27,668 bases of DNA from Elusimicrobiota bacterium (GCA_028869495.1 JAGWRY010000115.1:1-27668), one strand, 5' to 3'; shown: positions 1-8,140, counted from the stretch's first letter. Notes: a model not told the origin generated them from the letters alone. Made by a program: numbers and translations.

Positions 1-723
1 ACGGACAAGTGCGCGGGCTTCCTCGACTACTGCGTCCGCCAGAAGATGAACGTCCTGGTCGTCGGCGGGACCAGCTCCGGCAAGACGACGCTGCTCGCCG
101 CGCTGGCGGGGCTCGTGAGCCCGGATGAGCGCGTGCTGGTGCTCGAGGACACGCCCGAGCTCACCCTGCCGGAGAAGCACAAGCACGTGATCTACATGCG
201 CACGCGCCTGCGCGACTCCGCGGGCTCGCCCGACGTGACCCTGCGGGAACTGGTGATCAACACCCTGCGCATGCGCCCCGACCGCGTGATCGTCGGCGAG
301 ACGCGCGGCCCCGAGGCCTCCGACATGCTCCAGGCGATGAACCTCGGCACCGACGGCTTCCTGACGACCCTGCACGCGAACTCCGCACGCGAGGCGATCT
401 CGCGGCTGGAGACGCTCGTGCTGCAGGCCGGCATCGACATGCCGCTGAAGGCCATCCGGCAGAACATCGTGAGCGCCCTCGATTTCATCGTGTTCCTGTC
501 GCGCCTGGCCGACGGCACGCGCCGGGTGGTGCAGGTGGCCGAGGTCACGGGGCTCGAGGTGGAGACCGTCTCGATGGCCGACCTCTTCACGCTCGAGCTG
601 CGGCGCGGGACCGGCGGCCTGCACGGCGAGCTGAAGCCGGCGGGGACGATCCCGCGCTTCTACGAGAGGCTGCGCCGGCAGGGCCTCGAGCCGCCGCTCG
701 AGTTCTTCCGCCTCGATTCTTGA
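1..723 (+). CDS. cpaF: CpaF/TadA-type secretion ATPase, 3' part
   Basis: The reading frame is open from base 1, so the 5' part of the gene lies outside the window. About 240 C-terminal residues are present. They hold the Walker A motif (GGTSSGKTT, bases ~64-90), an Asp box with VLEDTPEL, the Walker B region ending VIVGETRGPEA, and the TTLHANS His box. These are the hallmarks of GspE/VirB11-family ATPases of the CpaF/TadA branch, which power assembly of Tad (Flp) pili or related type II/IV secretion from the cytoplasmic face of the inner membrane. After the core there is a tail of about 40 residues ending in LEFFRLDS. The next gene starts 53 bases later behind its own putative promoter. No other Tad genes follow, so the rest of a tad cluster, if any, is upstream. 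The family is sure; pilus rather than another secretion role is inferred. Confidence 0.93.
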   Translation, partial: TDKCAGFLDYCVRQKMNVLVVGGTSSGKTTLLAALAGLVSPDERVLVLEDTPELTLPEKHKHVIYMRTRLRDSAGSPDVTLRELVINTLRMRPDRVIVGETRGPEASDMLQAMNLGTDGFLTTLHANSAREAISRLETLVLQAGIDMPLKAIRQNIVSALDFIVFLSRLADGTRRVVQVAEVTGLEVETVSMADLFTLELRRGTGGLHGELKPAGTIPRFYERLRRQGLEPPLEFFRLDS

Positions 724-749
724 CGGTCCCCGTCGTAATTGATACCTTT
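720..749 (+). promoter_or_regulatory. Putative sigma70-type promoter of the response regulator operon
   Basis: TTGACG at 720-725 overlaps the cpaF stop. An AT-rich -10 candidate lies in GATACCTTT at 741-749 (ATACCT at 742-747 gives a 16-base spacer). The response regulator ATG is at 777. The -35 matches the one seen in front of several other genes here. Confidence 0.5.
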
Positions 750-776
750 GCCGTCGAGACCGGCCCAGGAGACGAA

Positions 777-1154
777 ATGGCGAAGAAAGTCCTCGTGATC
801 GACGACGAACCCGAGATGCTGAGCCTGGTCAAGTACACGCTCGAGCAGGGCGGCTTCGAGGTCCACACCTGCGACAACGGCCGCACGGCGTGGGACGAGA
901 TCGCCAAGGTGAAGCCCGACGTGCTCATCCTCGACGTGATGCTGCCCGGCATCGACGGCTATTCCCTCCAGCTCAAGATCTCGCAGGACCCCGCCCTGAA
1001 GGACCTCCCCATCGTCATCCTGACGGCCCTCGAGCCGTCGAAGACCCTCTTCCAGAAGTTCCCGCAGGTCGCCGGCTTCATGACGAAGCCGTTCAAGACC
1101 GAGGAGCTGCTGAAGACGGTGCAGGGCGCGGCGGAACGCCGCGCCGCCTCCTAA
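777..1154 (+). CDS. Stand-alone response regulator (CheY-like receiver)
   Basis: This 125-residue protein is a single receiver domain with no output domain. The acidic pocket is D9/D10, the phospho-acceptor is D53 (LILDVMLPG), the switch Thr is T83 (ILTAL) and the conserved Lys is K104 (FMTKPFK), so it should be phosphorylatable. The start at 777 is chosen because AGGAGACGAA gives a Shine-Dalgarno site just upstream and because MAKKVLVIDDE is the normal receiver N-terminus; a longer in-frame ORF from 720 adds residues unlike the family. It acts in the cytoplasm, probably through protein contacts. No kinase is adjacent. fixC begins only 11 bases after the stop, so the two are likely cotranscribed, which is an unusual setting for a receiver protein. 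Confidence 0.92.
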   Translation: MAKKVLVIDDEPEMLSLVKYTLEQGGFEVHTCDNGRTAWDEIAKVKPDVLILDVMLPGIDGYSLQLKISQDPALKDLPIVILTALEPSKTLFQKFPQVAGFMTKPFKTEELLKTVQGAAERRAAS

Positions 1155-1165
1155 AGGATTCCCCC

Positions 1166-2473
1166 ATGGCCGACGAAGCCCCTTCCTACGACGCGATCGT
1201 AGTCGGCGCCGGTCCCGCCGGCCTGTCCGCCGCGATCACCATGGCGCGCGCGGGCCTCAAGGTCGTCGTGCTCGAGCGCGGAGAGTATCCCGGCGCCAAG
1301 AACGTGCAAGGGGCCGTCCTGTACTCCAAAATGCTGCACGAGATCGTCCCGAATTTCTGGAAGGAGGCCGACGCCCCCGTCGAGCGCCCCATCCTCGAGC
1401 AGAAGACGTGCATCACGACCGAGGATTCCTACGTGACGGTCGGCTACAAGTCCCTCAAGTTCATGGAGGGCGTGCCGAACTGCTACACGATCATCCGCGT
1501 CCATTTCGACCAGTGGTACGCGAAGAAGGCCGAGGAGGCCGGCGCCGAGGTGTTCTGCGGCGTGATGGTCGCCGGCGTGCTCAAGGACGCGAGCGGCAAG
1601 GTCACGGGCATCAAGACCTCCGACGGCGACGACCTGACGGCCAGCGTGGTCATCGCCTGCGACGGGGTCAACTCGATCATCGCGCAGAAGGCGGGCTTCA
1701 TCGACGAGCTGAAGTCGAGCGAAGTCGCGCTCGGAGCGAAAGAAGTCATCGCGCTGGCTCCCGGCGTCATCGAGGACCGCTTCCAGCTCAACCCCGGCGA
1801 AGGGGCGACGATGGAGATGTTCGGCTCGGTCTCTCTGGGGATGCTCGGCTACGCGTTCCTGTACACGAACAAGGAGTCGCTGGCCCTCGGCGTCGGCTGC
1901 AAGCTGTCCGACTACCAGAAGAAGGGCCTGCGCCCGGCCGACCACCTGGAGCACGTGAAGGCGCACCCGCTGGTCAAGAAGCTGATCTCCGGGGGCACGA
2001 CGCTTGAGTACTCGGCGCACCTGATCCCCGAGGGCGGCTACAAGTCGATGCCGCCGCTGGCCGCCGACGGCTTCCTGGTCGCCGGCGACGCGGCGCAGAT
2101 GACGAACCCGGCCTACCGCGAGGGCTCGAACCTGGCGATGACGGCCGGCAAGCTCGCCGGCGAGACCGTCGTCGAGGCCAAGAAGAAGGGCGACTTCACG
2201 AAGGCGGCGCTGTCCGCCTACGAGGAGAAGCTCCGGGCCTCGTACGTCCTGCCCGACATGGAGGACATCCAGGACCTCGAGGAGCACGTCGAGAACTCGC
2301 CGGGCTTCCTCGAGTTCTACCCGAAGCTGGCCTGCGAGCTGGCCCAGCTGCGCTTCTCGGCCGACGGCGTGCCCAAGCGCGAGCACTTGAAGAAGGCCCT
2401 CGGCATGGTCCGCGAGCGCGGCTTCCTGCGCGTCGCCAAGGACCTGTTCCCGCTGAGGAAGGTGGCGATCTGA
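1166..2473 (+). CDS. fixC: FixC-like electron transfer flavoprotein:quinone oxidoreductase
   Basis: This 435-residue flavoprotein has an N-terminal dinucleotide-binding motif (IVVGAGPAGLSAA, about residues 11-23), the GAKNVQGAVLY segment of the FixC/ETF-QO family, and the C-terminal FAD motif (DGFLVAGDAAQMTNP). FixC takes electrons from the FixAB electron-transfer flavoprotein and, with FixX, passes them to quinone; in bifurcating FixABCX the complex also reduces ferredoxin or flavodoxin at low potential. The start follows AAAGGA with suitable spacing and lies 11 bases after the response regulator stop. The stop overlaps the fixX start by one base (TGATG), indicating translational coupling. 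No fixA or fixB (ETF beta and alpha) is in the window, so its electron donor must be encoded elsewhere. The length is normal for the family. Confidence 0.95.
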   Translation: MADEAPSYDAIVVGAGPAGLSAAITMARAGLKVVVLERGEYPGAKNVQGAVLYSKMLHEIVPNFWKEADAPVERPILEQKTCITTEDSYVTVGYKSLKFMEGVPNCYTIIRVHFDQWYAKKAEEAGAEVFCGVMVAGVLKDASGKVTGIKTSDGDDLTASVVIACDGVNSIIAQKAGFIDELKSSEVALGAKEVIALAPGVIEDRFQLNPGEGATMEMFGSVSLGMLGYAFLYTNKESLALGVGCKLSDYQKKGLRPADHLEHVKAHPLVKKLISGGTTLEYSAHLIPEGGYKSMPPLAADGFLVAGDAAQMTNPAYREGSNLAMTAGKLAGETVVEAKKKGDFTKAALSAYEEKLRASYVLPDMEDIQDLEEHVENSPGFLEFYPKLACELAQLRFSADGVPKREHLKKALGMVRERGFLRVAKDLFPLRKVAI

Positions 2474-2787
2474 TGGAGATCAAGGACGTGAAGGTCGCGA
2501 CGACCGTCGAGACGAAGCTGGGCCACCTCGAGTGGAAGAAGGCGCCCGAGACGCACATCACGCTGAAGAACGCGGGCGCCGACTCGCCCTGCCTCAGGTG
2601 CGTCGACAAGCCCTGCACGAAAGTCTGCCCGGCGAAGGTCTACGAGTGGGAGGAAGCCCACCAGAAGATCGTCGTCAACTACGAGAACTGCGTCGAGTGC
2701 GGGGCCGCCCGCATGATCTGCCCGTACGACAACATCGCGTTCGACTGGCCGGCGGGCGGCATGGGCGTCAAGTATAAGTACGGCTGA
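2473..2787 (+). CDS. fixX: FixX-like ferredoxin subunit with an unusual Cys set
   Basis: This 104-residue iron-sulfur protein follows fixC with a one-base overlap and should transfer electrons from FixC to the quinone pool. The C-terminus GVKYKYG is typical of FixX. Cysteines are C40, C43, C48 and C52 (C-x2-C-x4-C-x3-C-P), then C73, C76 and C83. In FixX of well-known bacteria the second motif reads ECGTCR, giving C-x2-C-x2-C; here it is ECGAAR, so the third Cys is Ala79. The remaining C83-P and the upstream C-x2-C-x4-C resemble a second ferredoxin-type cluster. The protein may therefore hold one complete [4Fe-4S] cluster and one with only three Cys ligands. The identity is firm; the cluster content is inference. 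Confidence 0.93.
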   Translation: MEIKDVKVATTVETKLGHLEWKKAPETHITLKNAGADSPCLRCVDKPCTKVCPAKVYEWEEAHQKIVVNYENCVECGAARMICPYDNIAFDWPAGGMGVKYKYG

Positions 2788-4597
2788 GGCGGGCGTCCGC
2801 GCCGCCTGGCCGCCGATCGACGGCTACGGCCTGATCGGCAACGGGCGCTCGGCGGCCCTCGTCGGGCGCGACGGGTCGGTCGACTGGTGCTGCCTCCCCG
2901 ACTTCGACTCGCCGAGCGTCTTCGGGGCCCTGCTCGACCGCGCGAAGGGCGGGCGCTTTCGCGTCGCGCCCGAGGGTCGCTGGACCTCCCGTCGGCGCTA
3001 CCTTCCGGGGACGAACGTCCTCGTCACGCGCTTCCGCGCCGCCGGCGGCGTCCTGCTCGTCTTCGACTGGATGCCGCGCACCGTGCATCCCCAGCGCCGC
3101 AACGGGCTGTTCCGGCTCGCGGTCTGCCGCCGCGGGAAGGTCGGCGTGCGCGTGGAGGTCGAGCCGCGCTTCGACTACGGCGCGTCGCCCGCGCGCTGGA
3201 CGCGCCGCGGCGGATGCTGGGAGGCCGCGGCCGGAGAGTCCCGGGCCGCACTGCGCGGCGCCGCCGGGCTCGCCGCCGACGGCGGGCGCCTGGAGGGAGC
3301 CGTCGAGCTCGCGCGCGGGCGCTGCCTGCCGCTGGCCTTCGTCTTCGGCGCGCGCGCGCCGCGGCCGCTGGACGAGGACGAGGCGCGCGAGTCCCTGCGC
3401 GAGACGGCCGGCTTCTGGCGCCGCTGGACGTCGCTGGCGCGCTACGACGGGCCGCGGCGCGCGGAGGTCCTGCGTTCCGCGCTGGCGCTGAAGGCGCTGA
3501 TCTACGAGCCGACCGGCGCGATGGTCGCCGCGCCGACGACGTCGCTCCCGGAGAGCCTCGGCGGAGCGCGCAACTGGGACTACCGCTTCGCCTGGGTGCG
3601 CGACACGTCGATGGTGCTCGAGGTCCTGGACCGGCTCGGCTACGGGCGCGAGACGGCGGGCTTCATGGCGTGGCTGACGCGCGTGATCCGCCGCGACCGC
3701 GGCGCCCTGCAGATCATGTACGGCCTGCGCGGCGAGCGCGATCTCGCCGAGCGCGAACTCCCCGGGCTGTCGGGCTACGCGGACTCGCGCCCGGTCCGCG
3801 TCGGCAACGGCGCCTACCGACAGCTCCAGCTCGACGTCTTCGGCGAGGCGCTCGACACGGCCTGGGTCTTCGAGAAGAGCGGCGGCGTCCTGACCGGGGC
3901 CGAGTGGGAGGTCCTCGCGCACCTGGCCGACGTCGCCTGCGCGCGCTGGCGCGAGAAGGACGCCGGGATCTGGGAGGTGCGCGGCGGGCCGCGCCACTTC
4001 GTCTACTCGAAGATCATGTGCTGGGTCGCCGCCGACCGCGCGCTGAAGCTCGCGCGCGCGCAGTCCCGCGCCGAGCCGGAGGAGCGCCTCGCGCGCTGGC
4101 GCGCGGCCGCGCGGGAGATCGTCGAGTCGGTGACGACGGACGGCTGGTGCGAAGCCAAGAAGAGCTTCGCGCAGTCGTACGGCTCCGACGCGCTCGACGC
4201 GTCCGTCCTGATGGTCGGCCTGACCGGGATGCTCCCGCCCGACGACCCGCGCGTCGTCTCGACGCTCGACGCGGTCCTGCGCGAGCTCGGCGACGGACCG
4301 CTCGTCGCGCGCTACCGCTCGGCCGACGGCCTCGCGGGGGCGGAGGGCTCGTTCCTGCTCTGCGGCTTCTGGGCGGTCGAGCTGCTGACGCGGATGGGCC
4401 GCCTGCGCGAGGCGCGCGAGCGCTTCGACGCCCTGCTCGCCCTCGCCGGCCCGCTCGGCCTTTTCTCCGAGGAGATCGAGGCGAAGACGCGGACGGCGCT
4501 CGGCAACTACCCGCAGGCGCTGACGCACGTCGGCGTGATCTACGCGGCCTGGACGCTGGCGAAGGCGGAGCGGGACGCGCGCGCGGCGCGGCGCTAG
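2774..4597 (+). CDS. GH15 family glycoside hydrolase (glucoamylase/trehalase-like)
   Basis: Roughly 600 residues match the bacterial GH15 family, cytoplasmic enzymes that hydrolyse alpha-glucosides such as trehalose or maltooligosaccharides. The N-terminal beta domain begins with IDGYGLIGNGRSAAL (from base 2816). The (alpha/alpha)6 catalytic domain carries NWDYRFAWVRDTS, GIWEVRGGPRHFVYSK with the general acid region, and FSEEIEAKTRTALGNYPQA with the catalytic base Glu. The start is uncertain: between the upstream in-frame stop (TGA at 2714) and the first ATG (3071) I find no ATG, GTG or TTG in frame, yet the family N-terminus lies inside that interval. ATA at 2774 or ACG at 2780, both overlapping the end of fixX, are candidates; the coordinate given is nominal. 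The 3' end abuts the convergent gene with no spacer. Confidence 0.9.
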   Translation: MSTAEAGVRAAWPPIDGYGLIGNGRSAALVGRDGSVDWCCLPDFDSPSVFGALLDRAKGGRFRVAPEGRWTSRRRYLPGTNVLVTRFRAAGGVLLVFDWMPRTVHPQRRNGLFRLAVCRRGKVGVRVEVEPRFDYGASPARWTRRGGCWEAAAGESRAALRGAAGLAADGGRLEGAVELARGRCLPLAFVFGARAPRPLDEDEARESLRETAGFWRRWTSLARYDGPRRAEVLRSALALKALIYEPTGAMVAAPTTSLPESLGGARNWDYRFAWVRDTSMVLEVLDRLGYGRETAGFMAWLTRVIRRDRGALQIMYGLRGERDLAERELPGLSGYADSRPVRVGNGAYRQLQLDVFGEALDTAWVFEKSGGVLTGAEWEVLAHLADVACARWREKDAGIWEVRGGPRHFVYSKIMCWVAADRALKLARAQSRAEPEERLARWRAAAREIVESVTTDGWCEAKKSFAQSYGSDALDASVLMVGLTGMLPPDDPRVVSTLDAVLRELGDGPLVARYRSADGLAGAEGSFLLCGFWAVELLTRMGRLREARERFDALLALAGPLGLFSEEIEAKTRTALGNYPQALTHVGVIYAAWTLAKAERDARAARR

Positions 4598-5371
4598 CTA
4601 CTTGACGGCCGTGAAGTCGTAGAGGACGCGCGCGCCGTAGACGGTCGCCGCGCGGAAGACGAAGCGCCAGCCGCCGCGCTCGAACTGCCCGCGCCGGGCC
4701 AGGACGGAAGCCAGCTCCGCGTCCTTCTCGAGCTCGGCGGACAGCTCGGCGCTCGGGCACAGCGCGACGGCCTTCCCGTCGGAGACGACGAAAAGCGCCG
4801 TCATCAGCTGAAGGGCGCCTTCCGCCGGGACGGGCGGGCCGCCCTCGGCGACGGCCTGCCGAGCCTCGAGACGGATCATCCGCGCCTTCGCCTCCGGGAT
4901 GTTCGCGTCGATCGCGGCCTGCACCCAGTCGAGCAGGCGCTCGCGCACCGTCGCGATGTCCTCGGCGCTCGCGATCGGCTGGATGCCGCCCTCGCGGCGG
5001 ATCGCGCCGGCCAGCGCCGAGACCTCCTTCAGGTAGACGTTCTTCTCGGCGTCCGGGATGTAGTACATGACGACGAGGTGGACCTTGCGGCCGTCGGCGG
5101 CGTCGTAATCGATGCCCTGCGGGCTCCAGCCGACCGCGCAGAGGAGCTCGCCGCCGCCGGACGCGCGCACGTGCGGGCAGGCGACGCCGAGGCCGAGGCC
5201 GGTGTTGTGCTGGCGCTCGCGCTCGATCATCTCCTCGGCGAGCTCGGGGCTGCCGGCGAGGTCGGGGACGGCCTCGATCATGTGGGCCAGGTACTCGAGC
5301 GAGCGCTCCTTGTCGCTGTCGGGGAGCTCGATCAGGCGTCCTTCCTGAAGGGCGTTGAGCAGGCTTTTCAT
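4598..5371 (-). CDS. PTS EIIA (fructose/mannitol, PtsN-like) domain protein
   Basis: This 257-residue cytoplasmic protein begins with a type-2 EIIA domain (about residues 1-150). The phosphorylatable His is H67 in GLGVACPHVRA, preceded by the ERQHNTGLG segment typical of PtsN/FruA EIIA domains. The remaining 100 residues form a second region I do not recognise, perhaps a degenerate companion domain. It starts 4 bases after the stop of the MgtA-type ATPase, so it is almost surely cotranscribed with it. PtsN proteins elsewhere control K+ transporters and kinases by direct binding, so a regulatory job on the ATPase is plausible but inferred. No PTS permease is nearby, arguing against a sugar-transport role. 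Its stop codon directly abuts that of the convergent GH15 gene. Confidence 0.85.
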   Translation of the reverse strand: MKSLLNALQEGRLIELPDSDKERSLEYLAHMIEAVPDLAGSPELAEEMIERERQHNTGLGLGVACPHVRASGGGELLCAVGWSPQGIDYDAADGRKVHLVVMYYIPDAEKNVYLKEVSALAGAIRREGGIQPIASAEDIATVRERLLDWVQAAIDANIPEAKARMIRLEARQAVAEGGPPVPAEGALQLMTALFVVSDGKAVALCPSAELSAELEKDAELASVLARRGQFERGGWRFVFRAATVYGARVLYDFTAVK

Positions 5372-5375
5372 GTCG

Positions 5376-8045
5376 TCAATCCGCGCCGTACCAGGCGATG
5401 AAGCGCGTCTTCATCGCGTGCGTGACAAGAACGTAGCAAGTCATCGTCGCCGCCATCCAGCCGAAAAACGAGAGCGGCAGCGGCGTCAGACCGAGCCAGC
5501 CGGCGAGCGGCGAGAACGGCAGGACGGCGGCCGCCGTCATCACGGCGAGCGTCGTCAGCGTGAGCACGGGGCTGGCCGCGCTCTGCACGAACGGGATCTT
5601 GTTCGTGCGGATCACGTGCACGATCAGCGTCTGCGTCAGCAGGGACTCGACGAACCAGCCCGAGTGGAACAGCGCGGCCCAGTGCGCCCGCTCGGCGGGC
5701 GACGCGCCGGGCGCCGAGAACAGGCGGCACTTGTAGACGAAGAACAGCAGGGCGAACGTCGTGTAGTCGAAGATCGAGCTCATCGGGCCGATCCACAGCA
5801 TGAACTTCTTGATGCTGGCGATGTTCCACTTGCGCGGCTTGAGCAGGTACTCCTCGTCGACGCGGTCCGTCGGGATGCCGAGCTGGGAGACGTCGTAGAG
5901 CAGGTTGTTCAGCAGGACCTGGATCGGCGTCATCGGCAGGAACGGCAGGAGGACGCTCGCGCCGACGACCGAGAACATGTTGCCGAAGTTGGAGCTGGCG
6001 CCCATCTTGATGTACTTGACGATGTTGCCGAAGACCTTGCGGCCCTCGATGATGCCGTCCTCGAGGACGAGAAGGCTCTTCTTGAGCAGGATGATGTCGG
6101 CGGACTCCTTCGCGACGTCGACCGCGGTGTCGACCGAGATGCCGACGTCGGCGGTCTTCATCGCTGGGGCGTCGTTGATGCCGTCGCCCATGAAGCCGAC
6201 GACGCGCCCGCCGCGCTGGAGGGCGCGGATGATCTGGTCCTTCTGCGCGGGTGACAGGCGCGCGAAGACGGTCGTGCGCTCGGCCAGCGCGGTCAGCTCG
6301 TCGTCGGACAGCCCGCGCAGCTTGTCGCCGGTCGTCAGGCCGTCGACCGGGAGGCCGACGTCGCGGCAGATCTTCCTCGTCACGAGGTCGTTGTCGCCGG
6401 TCAGGATCTTCGTCGCGACGCCGGCCTTGCGCAGGGCCTCGAGCGCGGCGTTCGCCGACTCCTTCGGCGGGTCGAAGAACGCGACGTAGCCGAGCAGGAT
6501 CAGGTCGCTCTCGTCGGCGGCCGCGAAGACCTCCTTGTCGCGCGGGAACTCGCGGTACGCGATCGCGAGCACGCGGAAGCCGTCGGCGCTGAGGTCCTCG
6601 TACTCCTCGAGGAGGTCCTTCTTCAGCATGTCGATCAGCGGGTGGATCTCGTCGTCCACCTGGTAGCGGCTGCAGGCGGAGAAGACCTCCTCGACGGCGC
6701 CCTTGCAGATCAGGACGTGGTCGCCCTCGTAGTCGATGACGACCGACATCCGCCGCCGCTGGAAGTCGAACGGGATCTCGTCGACCTTGCGCGCGGCCCG
6801 TTCGACGTCGAGGTCCTTGTGCTCGAGGATCGCCTTGTCGAGGAGGTTGCGCAGGCCGGTCTGGTAGTACGAGTTCAGGTACGCGTAGCGCAGGACGTCG
6901 TCGCTCTCGCGGTTCGTGACGTCGACGTGGCGCTCGAGGACGATCTTGTCCTGGGTCAGCGTGCCGGTCTTGTCCGTGCAGAGGATGTCCATCGCGCCGA
7001 AGTTCTGGATCGAGTTCAGGCGCTTGACGATCACCTTCTTCTTCGACATCGCGAGCGCGCCCTTCGACAGGTTCACGGTCACGATCATCGGCAGCATCTC
7101 GGGGGTCAGGCCGACGGCGACCGCGAGGCCGAACATCAGCGCCTCGATCCAGCTGTGCTTCGTCAGGCCGATCGCGACGAAGACGACGGCGACCATCACG
7201 ATCATGAAGCGGATCATCAGCCACGTGAACTGCTCGACGCCGCGGTCGAAGCTGGTCTGCACGCGGCGCCCGGCCAGCGTCTGCGAGATCGAGCCGAAGT
7301 AGGTCCGCGCGCCGGTGCAGACGACGGCGCCGCGCGCGGAGCCCGAGAGCACGTTGCTGCCCTGGAAGCAGACGTTCGCGAGCTCGAGGGCGCTCTTGCC
7401 GTCGCGCGCGCAGGGCGCGGCGCTCTTCTCGATCGGCATCGCCTCGCCGGTCAGCGCGGCCTGGCTGACGAAGAAGTCCTTCGCCGACAGCAGGCGCAGG
7501 TCGGCCGGGATGATCGAGCCGGCGGCCAGGACGACGACGTCGCCGGGGACCAGCGCCGAGAGGGGGATCGTCTCCTCGCGCCCGCCGCGCACGACGACGC
7601 AGTTCGTCTTGACCATCGCGAGCAGGCGCTCGACGGCGCGCCCGGAGCGCGCCTCCTGGACGTAGGCGAGGACCACGCTGAGGACGACCATCAGGCCGAC
7701 CAGGACGGCCGACGGGACGTCGTGCAGCAGCAGCGAGGCGCCCGCGATCACGAGGAGCTGGACGACGAGGGGGTTCTTCGCCCGCTCCCAGATCTCGCCG
7801 AGCAGGCCGAGCTTGCGCGCGGTCTCGACGACGTTCGGGCCGTGCCGCTCGAGGCGCTCCGCGACCGCGTCGGGCTCGAGGCCGCGCTCGGAGGCGCCGA
7901 GCTTGGCGAGGACGCCCTCGGGGGGGAGCCCGGCGAGCTCGAGCAGGCGCGTCTCGCCCTCGGCCGCCGCGCGCGCCGCCGCCGAACGGTCGACGCCGCG
8001 GCGGAAGAGGCCGGACAGCGAGGAGGAGGTCGTCGAGCTCGTCAT
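5376..8045 (-). CDS. mgtA: MgtA/MgtB-type magnesium-transporting P-type ATPase
   Basis: This 889-residue integral membrane pump belongs to the P-type ATPases. The order is: N-terminal cytoplasmic segment, TM1-2 (about 93-130), actuator domain with TGEAMP (199-204), TM3-4 with GLTPEMLPM (312-320), phosphorylation site D358 in CTDKTGTLTQ, nucleotide-binding domain, the GDGINDAP hinge, and the C-terminal TM segments. PEMLP in TM4, in place of the PEGLP of Ca2+ and Na+/K+ pumps, together with the overall length fits the P3B Mg2+ importers MgtA/MgtB. The start is ATG 8045; no good Shine-Dalgarno is visible. A -10-like TAGACT lies at 8080-8085. The gene is divergent from the lysozyme gene, sharing a 101-base control region. 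No Mg2+-sensing leader could be recognised in this short space. Confidence 0.93.
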   Translation of the reverse strand: MTSSTTSSSLSGLFRRGVDRSAAARAAAEGETRLLELAGLPPEGVLAKLGASERGLEPDAVAERLERHGPNVVETARKLGLLGEIWERAKNPLVVQLLVIAGASLLLHDVPSAVLVGLMVVLSVVLAYVQEARSGRAVERLLAMVKTNCVVVRGGREETIPLSALVPGDVVVLAAGSIIPADLRLLSAKDFFVSQAALTGEAMPIEKSAAPCARDGKSALELANVCFQGSNVLSGSARGAVVCTGARTYFGSISQTLAGRRVQTSFDRGVEQFTWLMIRFMIVMVAVVFVAIGLTKHSWIEALMFGLAVAVGLTPEMLPMIVTVNLSKGALAMSKKKVIVKRLNSIQNFGAMDILCTDKTGTLTQDKIVLERHVDVTNRESDDVLRYAYLNSYYQTGLRNLLDKAILEHKDLDVERAARKVDEIPFDFQRRRMSVVIDYEGDHVLICKGAVEEVFSACSRYQVDDEIHPLIDMLKKDLLEEYEDLSADGFRVLAIAYREFPRDKEVFAAADESDLILLGYVAFFDPPKESANAALEALRKAGVATKILTGDNDLVTRKICRDVGLPVDGLTTGDKLRGLSDDELTALAERTTVFARLSPAQKDQIIRALQRGGRVVGFMGDGINDAPAMKTADVGISVDTAVDVAKESADIILLKKSLLVLEDGIIEGRKVFGNIVKYIKMGASSNFGNMFSVVGASVLLPFLPMTPIQVLLNNLLYDVSQLGIPTDRVDEEYLLKPRKWNIASIKKFMLWIGPMSSIFDYTTFALLFFVYKCRLFSAPGASPAERAHWAALFHSGWFVESLLTQTLIVHVIRTNKIPFVQSAASPVLTLTTLAVMTAAAVLPFSPLAGWLGLTPLPLSFFGWMAATMTCYVLVTHAMKTRFIAWYGAD

Positions 8046-8079
8046 CGGATGAGCGCGGGAAGCGGCGCGCCGCGGGTAA

Positions 8080-8085
8080 AGTCTA
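8080..8085 (-). promoter_or_regulatory. Putative -10 box of the mgtA promoter
   Basis: On the minus strand TAGACT lies 34 bases upstream of the mgtA ATG. It has the TAnnCT form seen before other genes in the window, but no convincing -35 hexamer sits 16-18 bases further upstream, so an activator or a weak promoter is possible. Confidence 0.4.
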
Positions 8086-8111
8086 CCACACGCCGGGCGC
8101 CGACGCGCGCC

Positions 8112-8140
8112 TTGACGCCGGCCCGCCCCGGGGCTACGCT
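8112..8140 (+). promoter_or_regulatory. Strong sigma70-like promoter giving a leaderless lysozyme mRNA
   Basis: TTGACG at 8112-8117, a 17-base spacer and TACGCT at 8135-8140. The GTG start at 8147 begins 6 bases after the -10 box, where transcription itself is expected to start, so the mRNA should have no 5' untranslated region and no Shine-Dalgarno site. Confidence 0.75.

Noticed and set aside
1151..2386. Long open frame of 411 codons on the minus strand opposite fixC
   Set aside because: It is the antisense shadow of fixC in high-GC DNA; Leu/Arg/Val/Gly-heavy composition and no motif.
2768..4528. 586-codon minus-strand frame opposite the GH15 gene
   Set aside because: GH15 on the plus strand has clear family motifs; the opposite frame is Arg/Ala/Pro-rich without domains.
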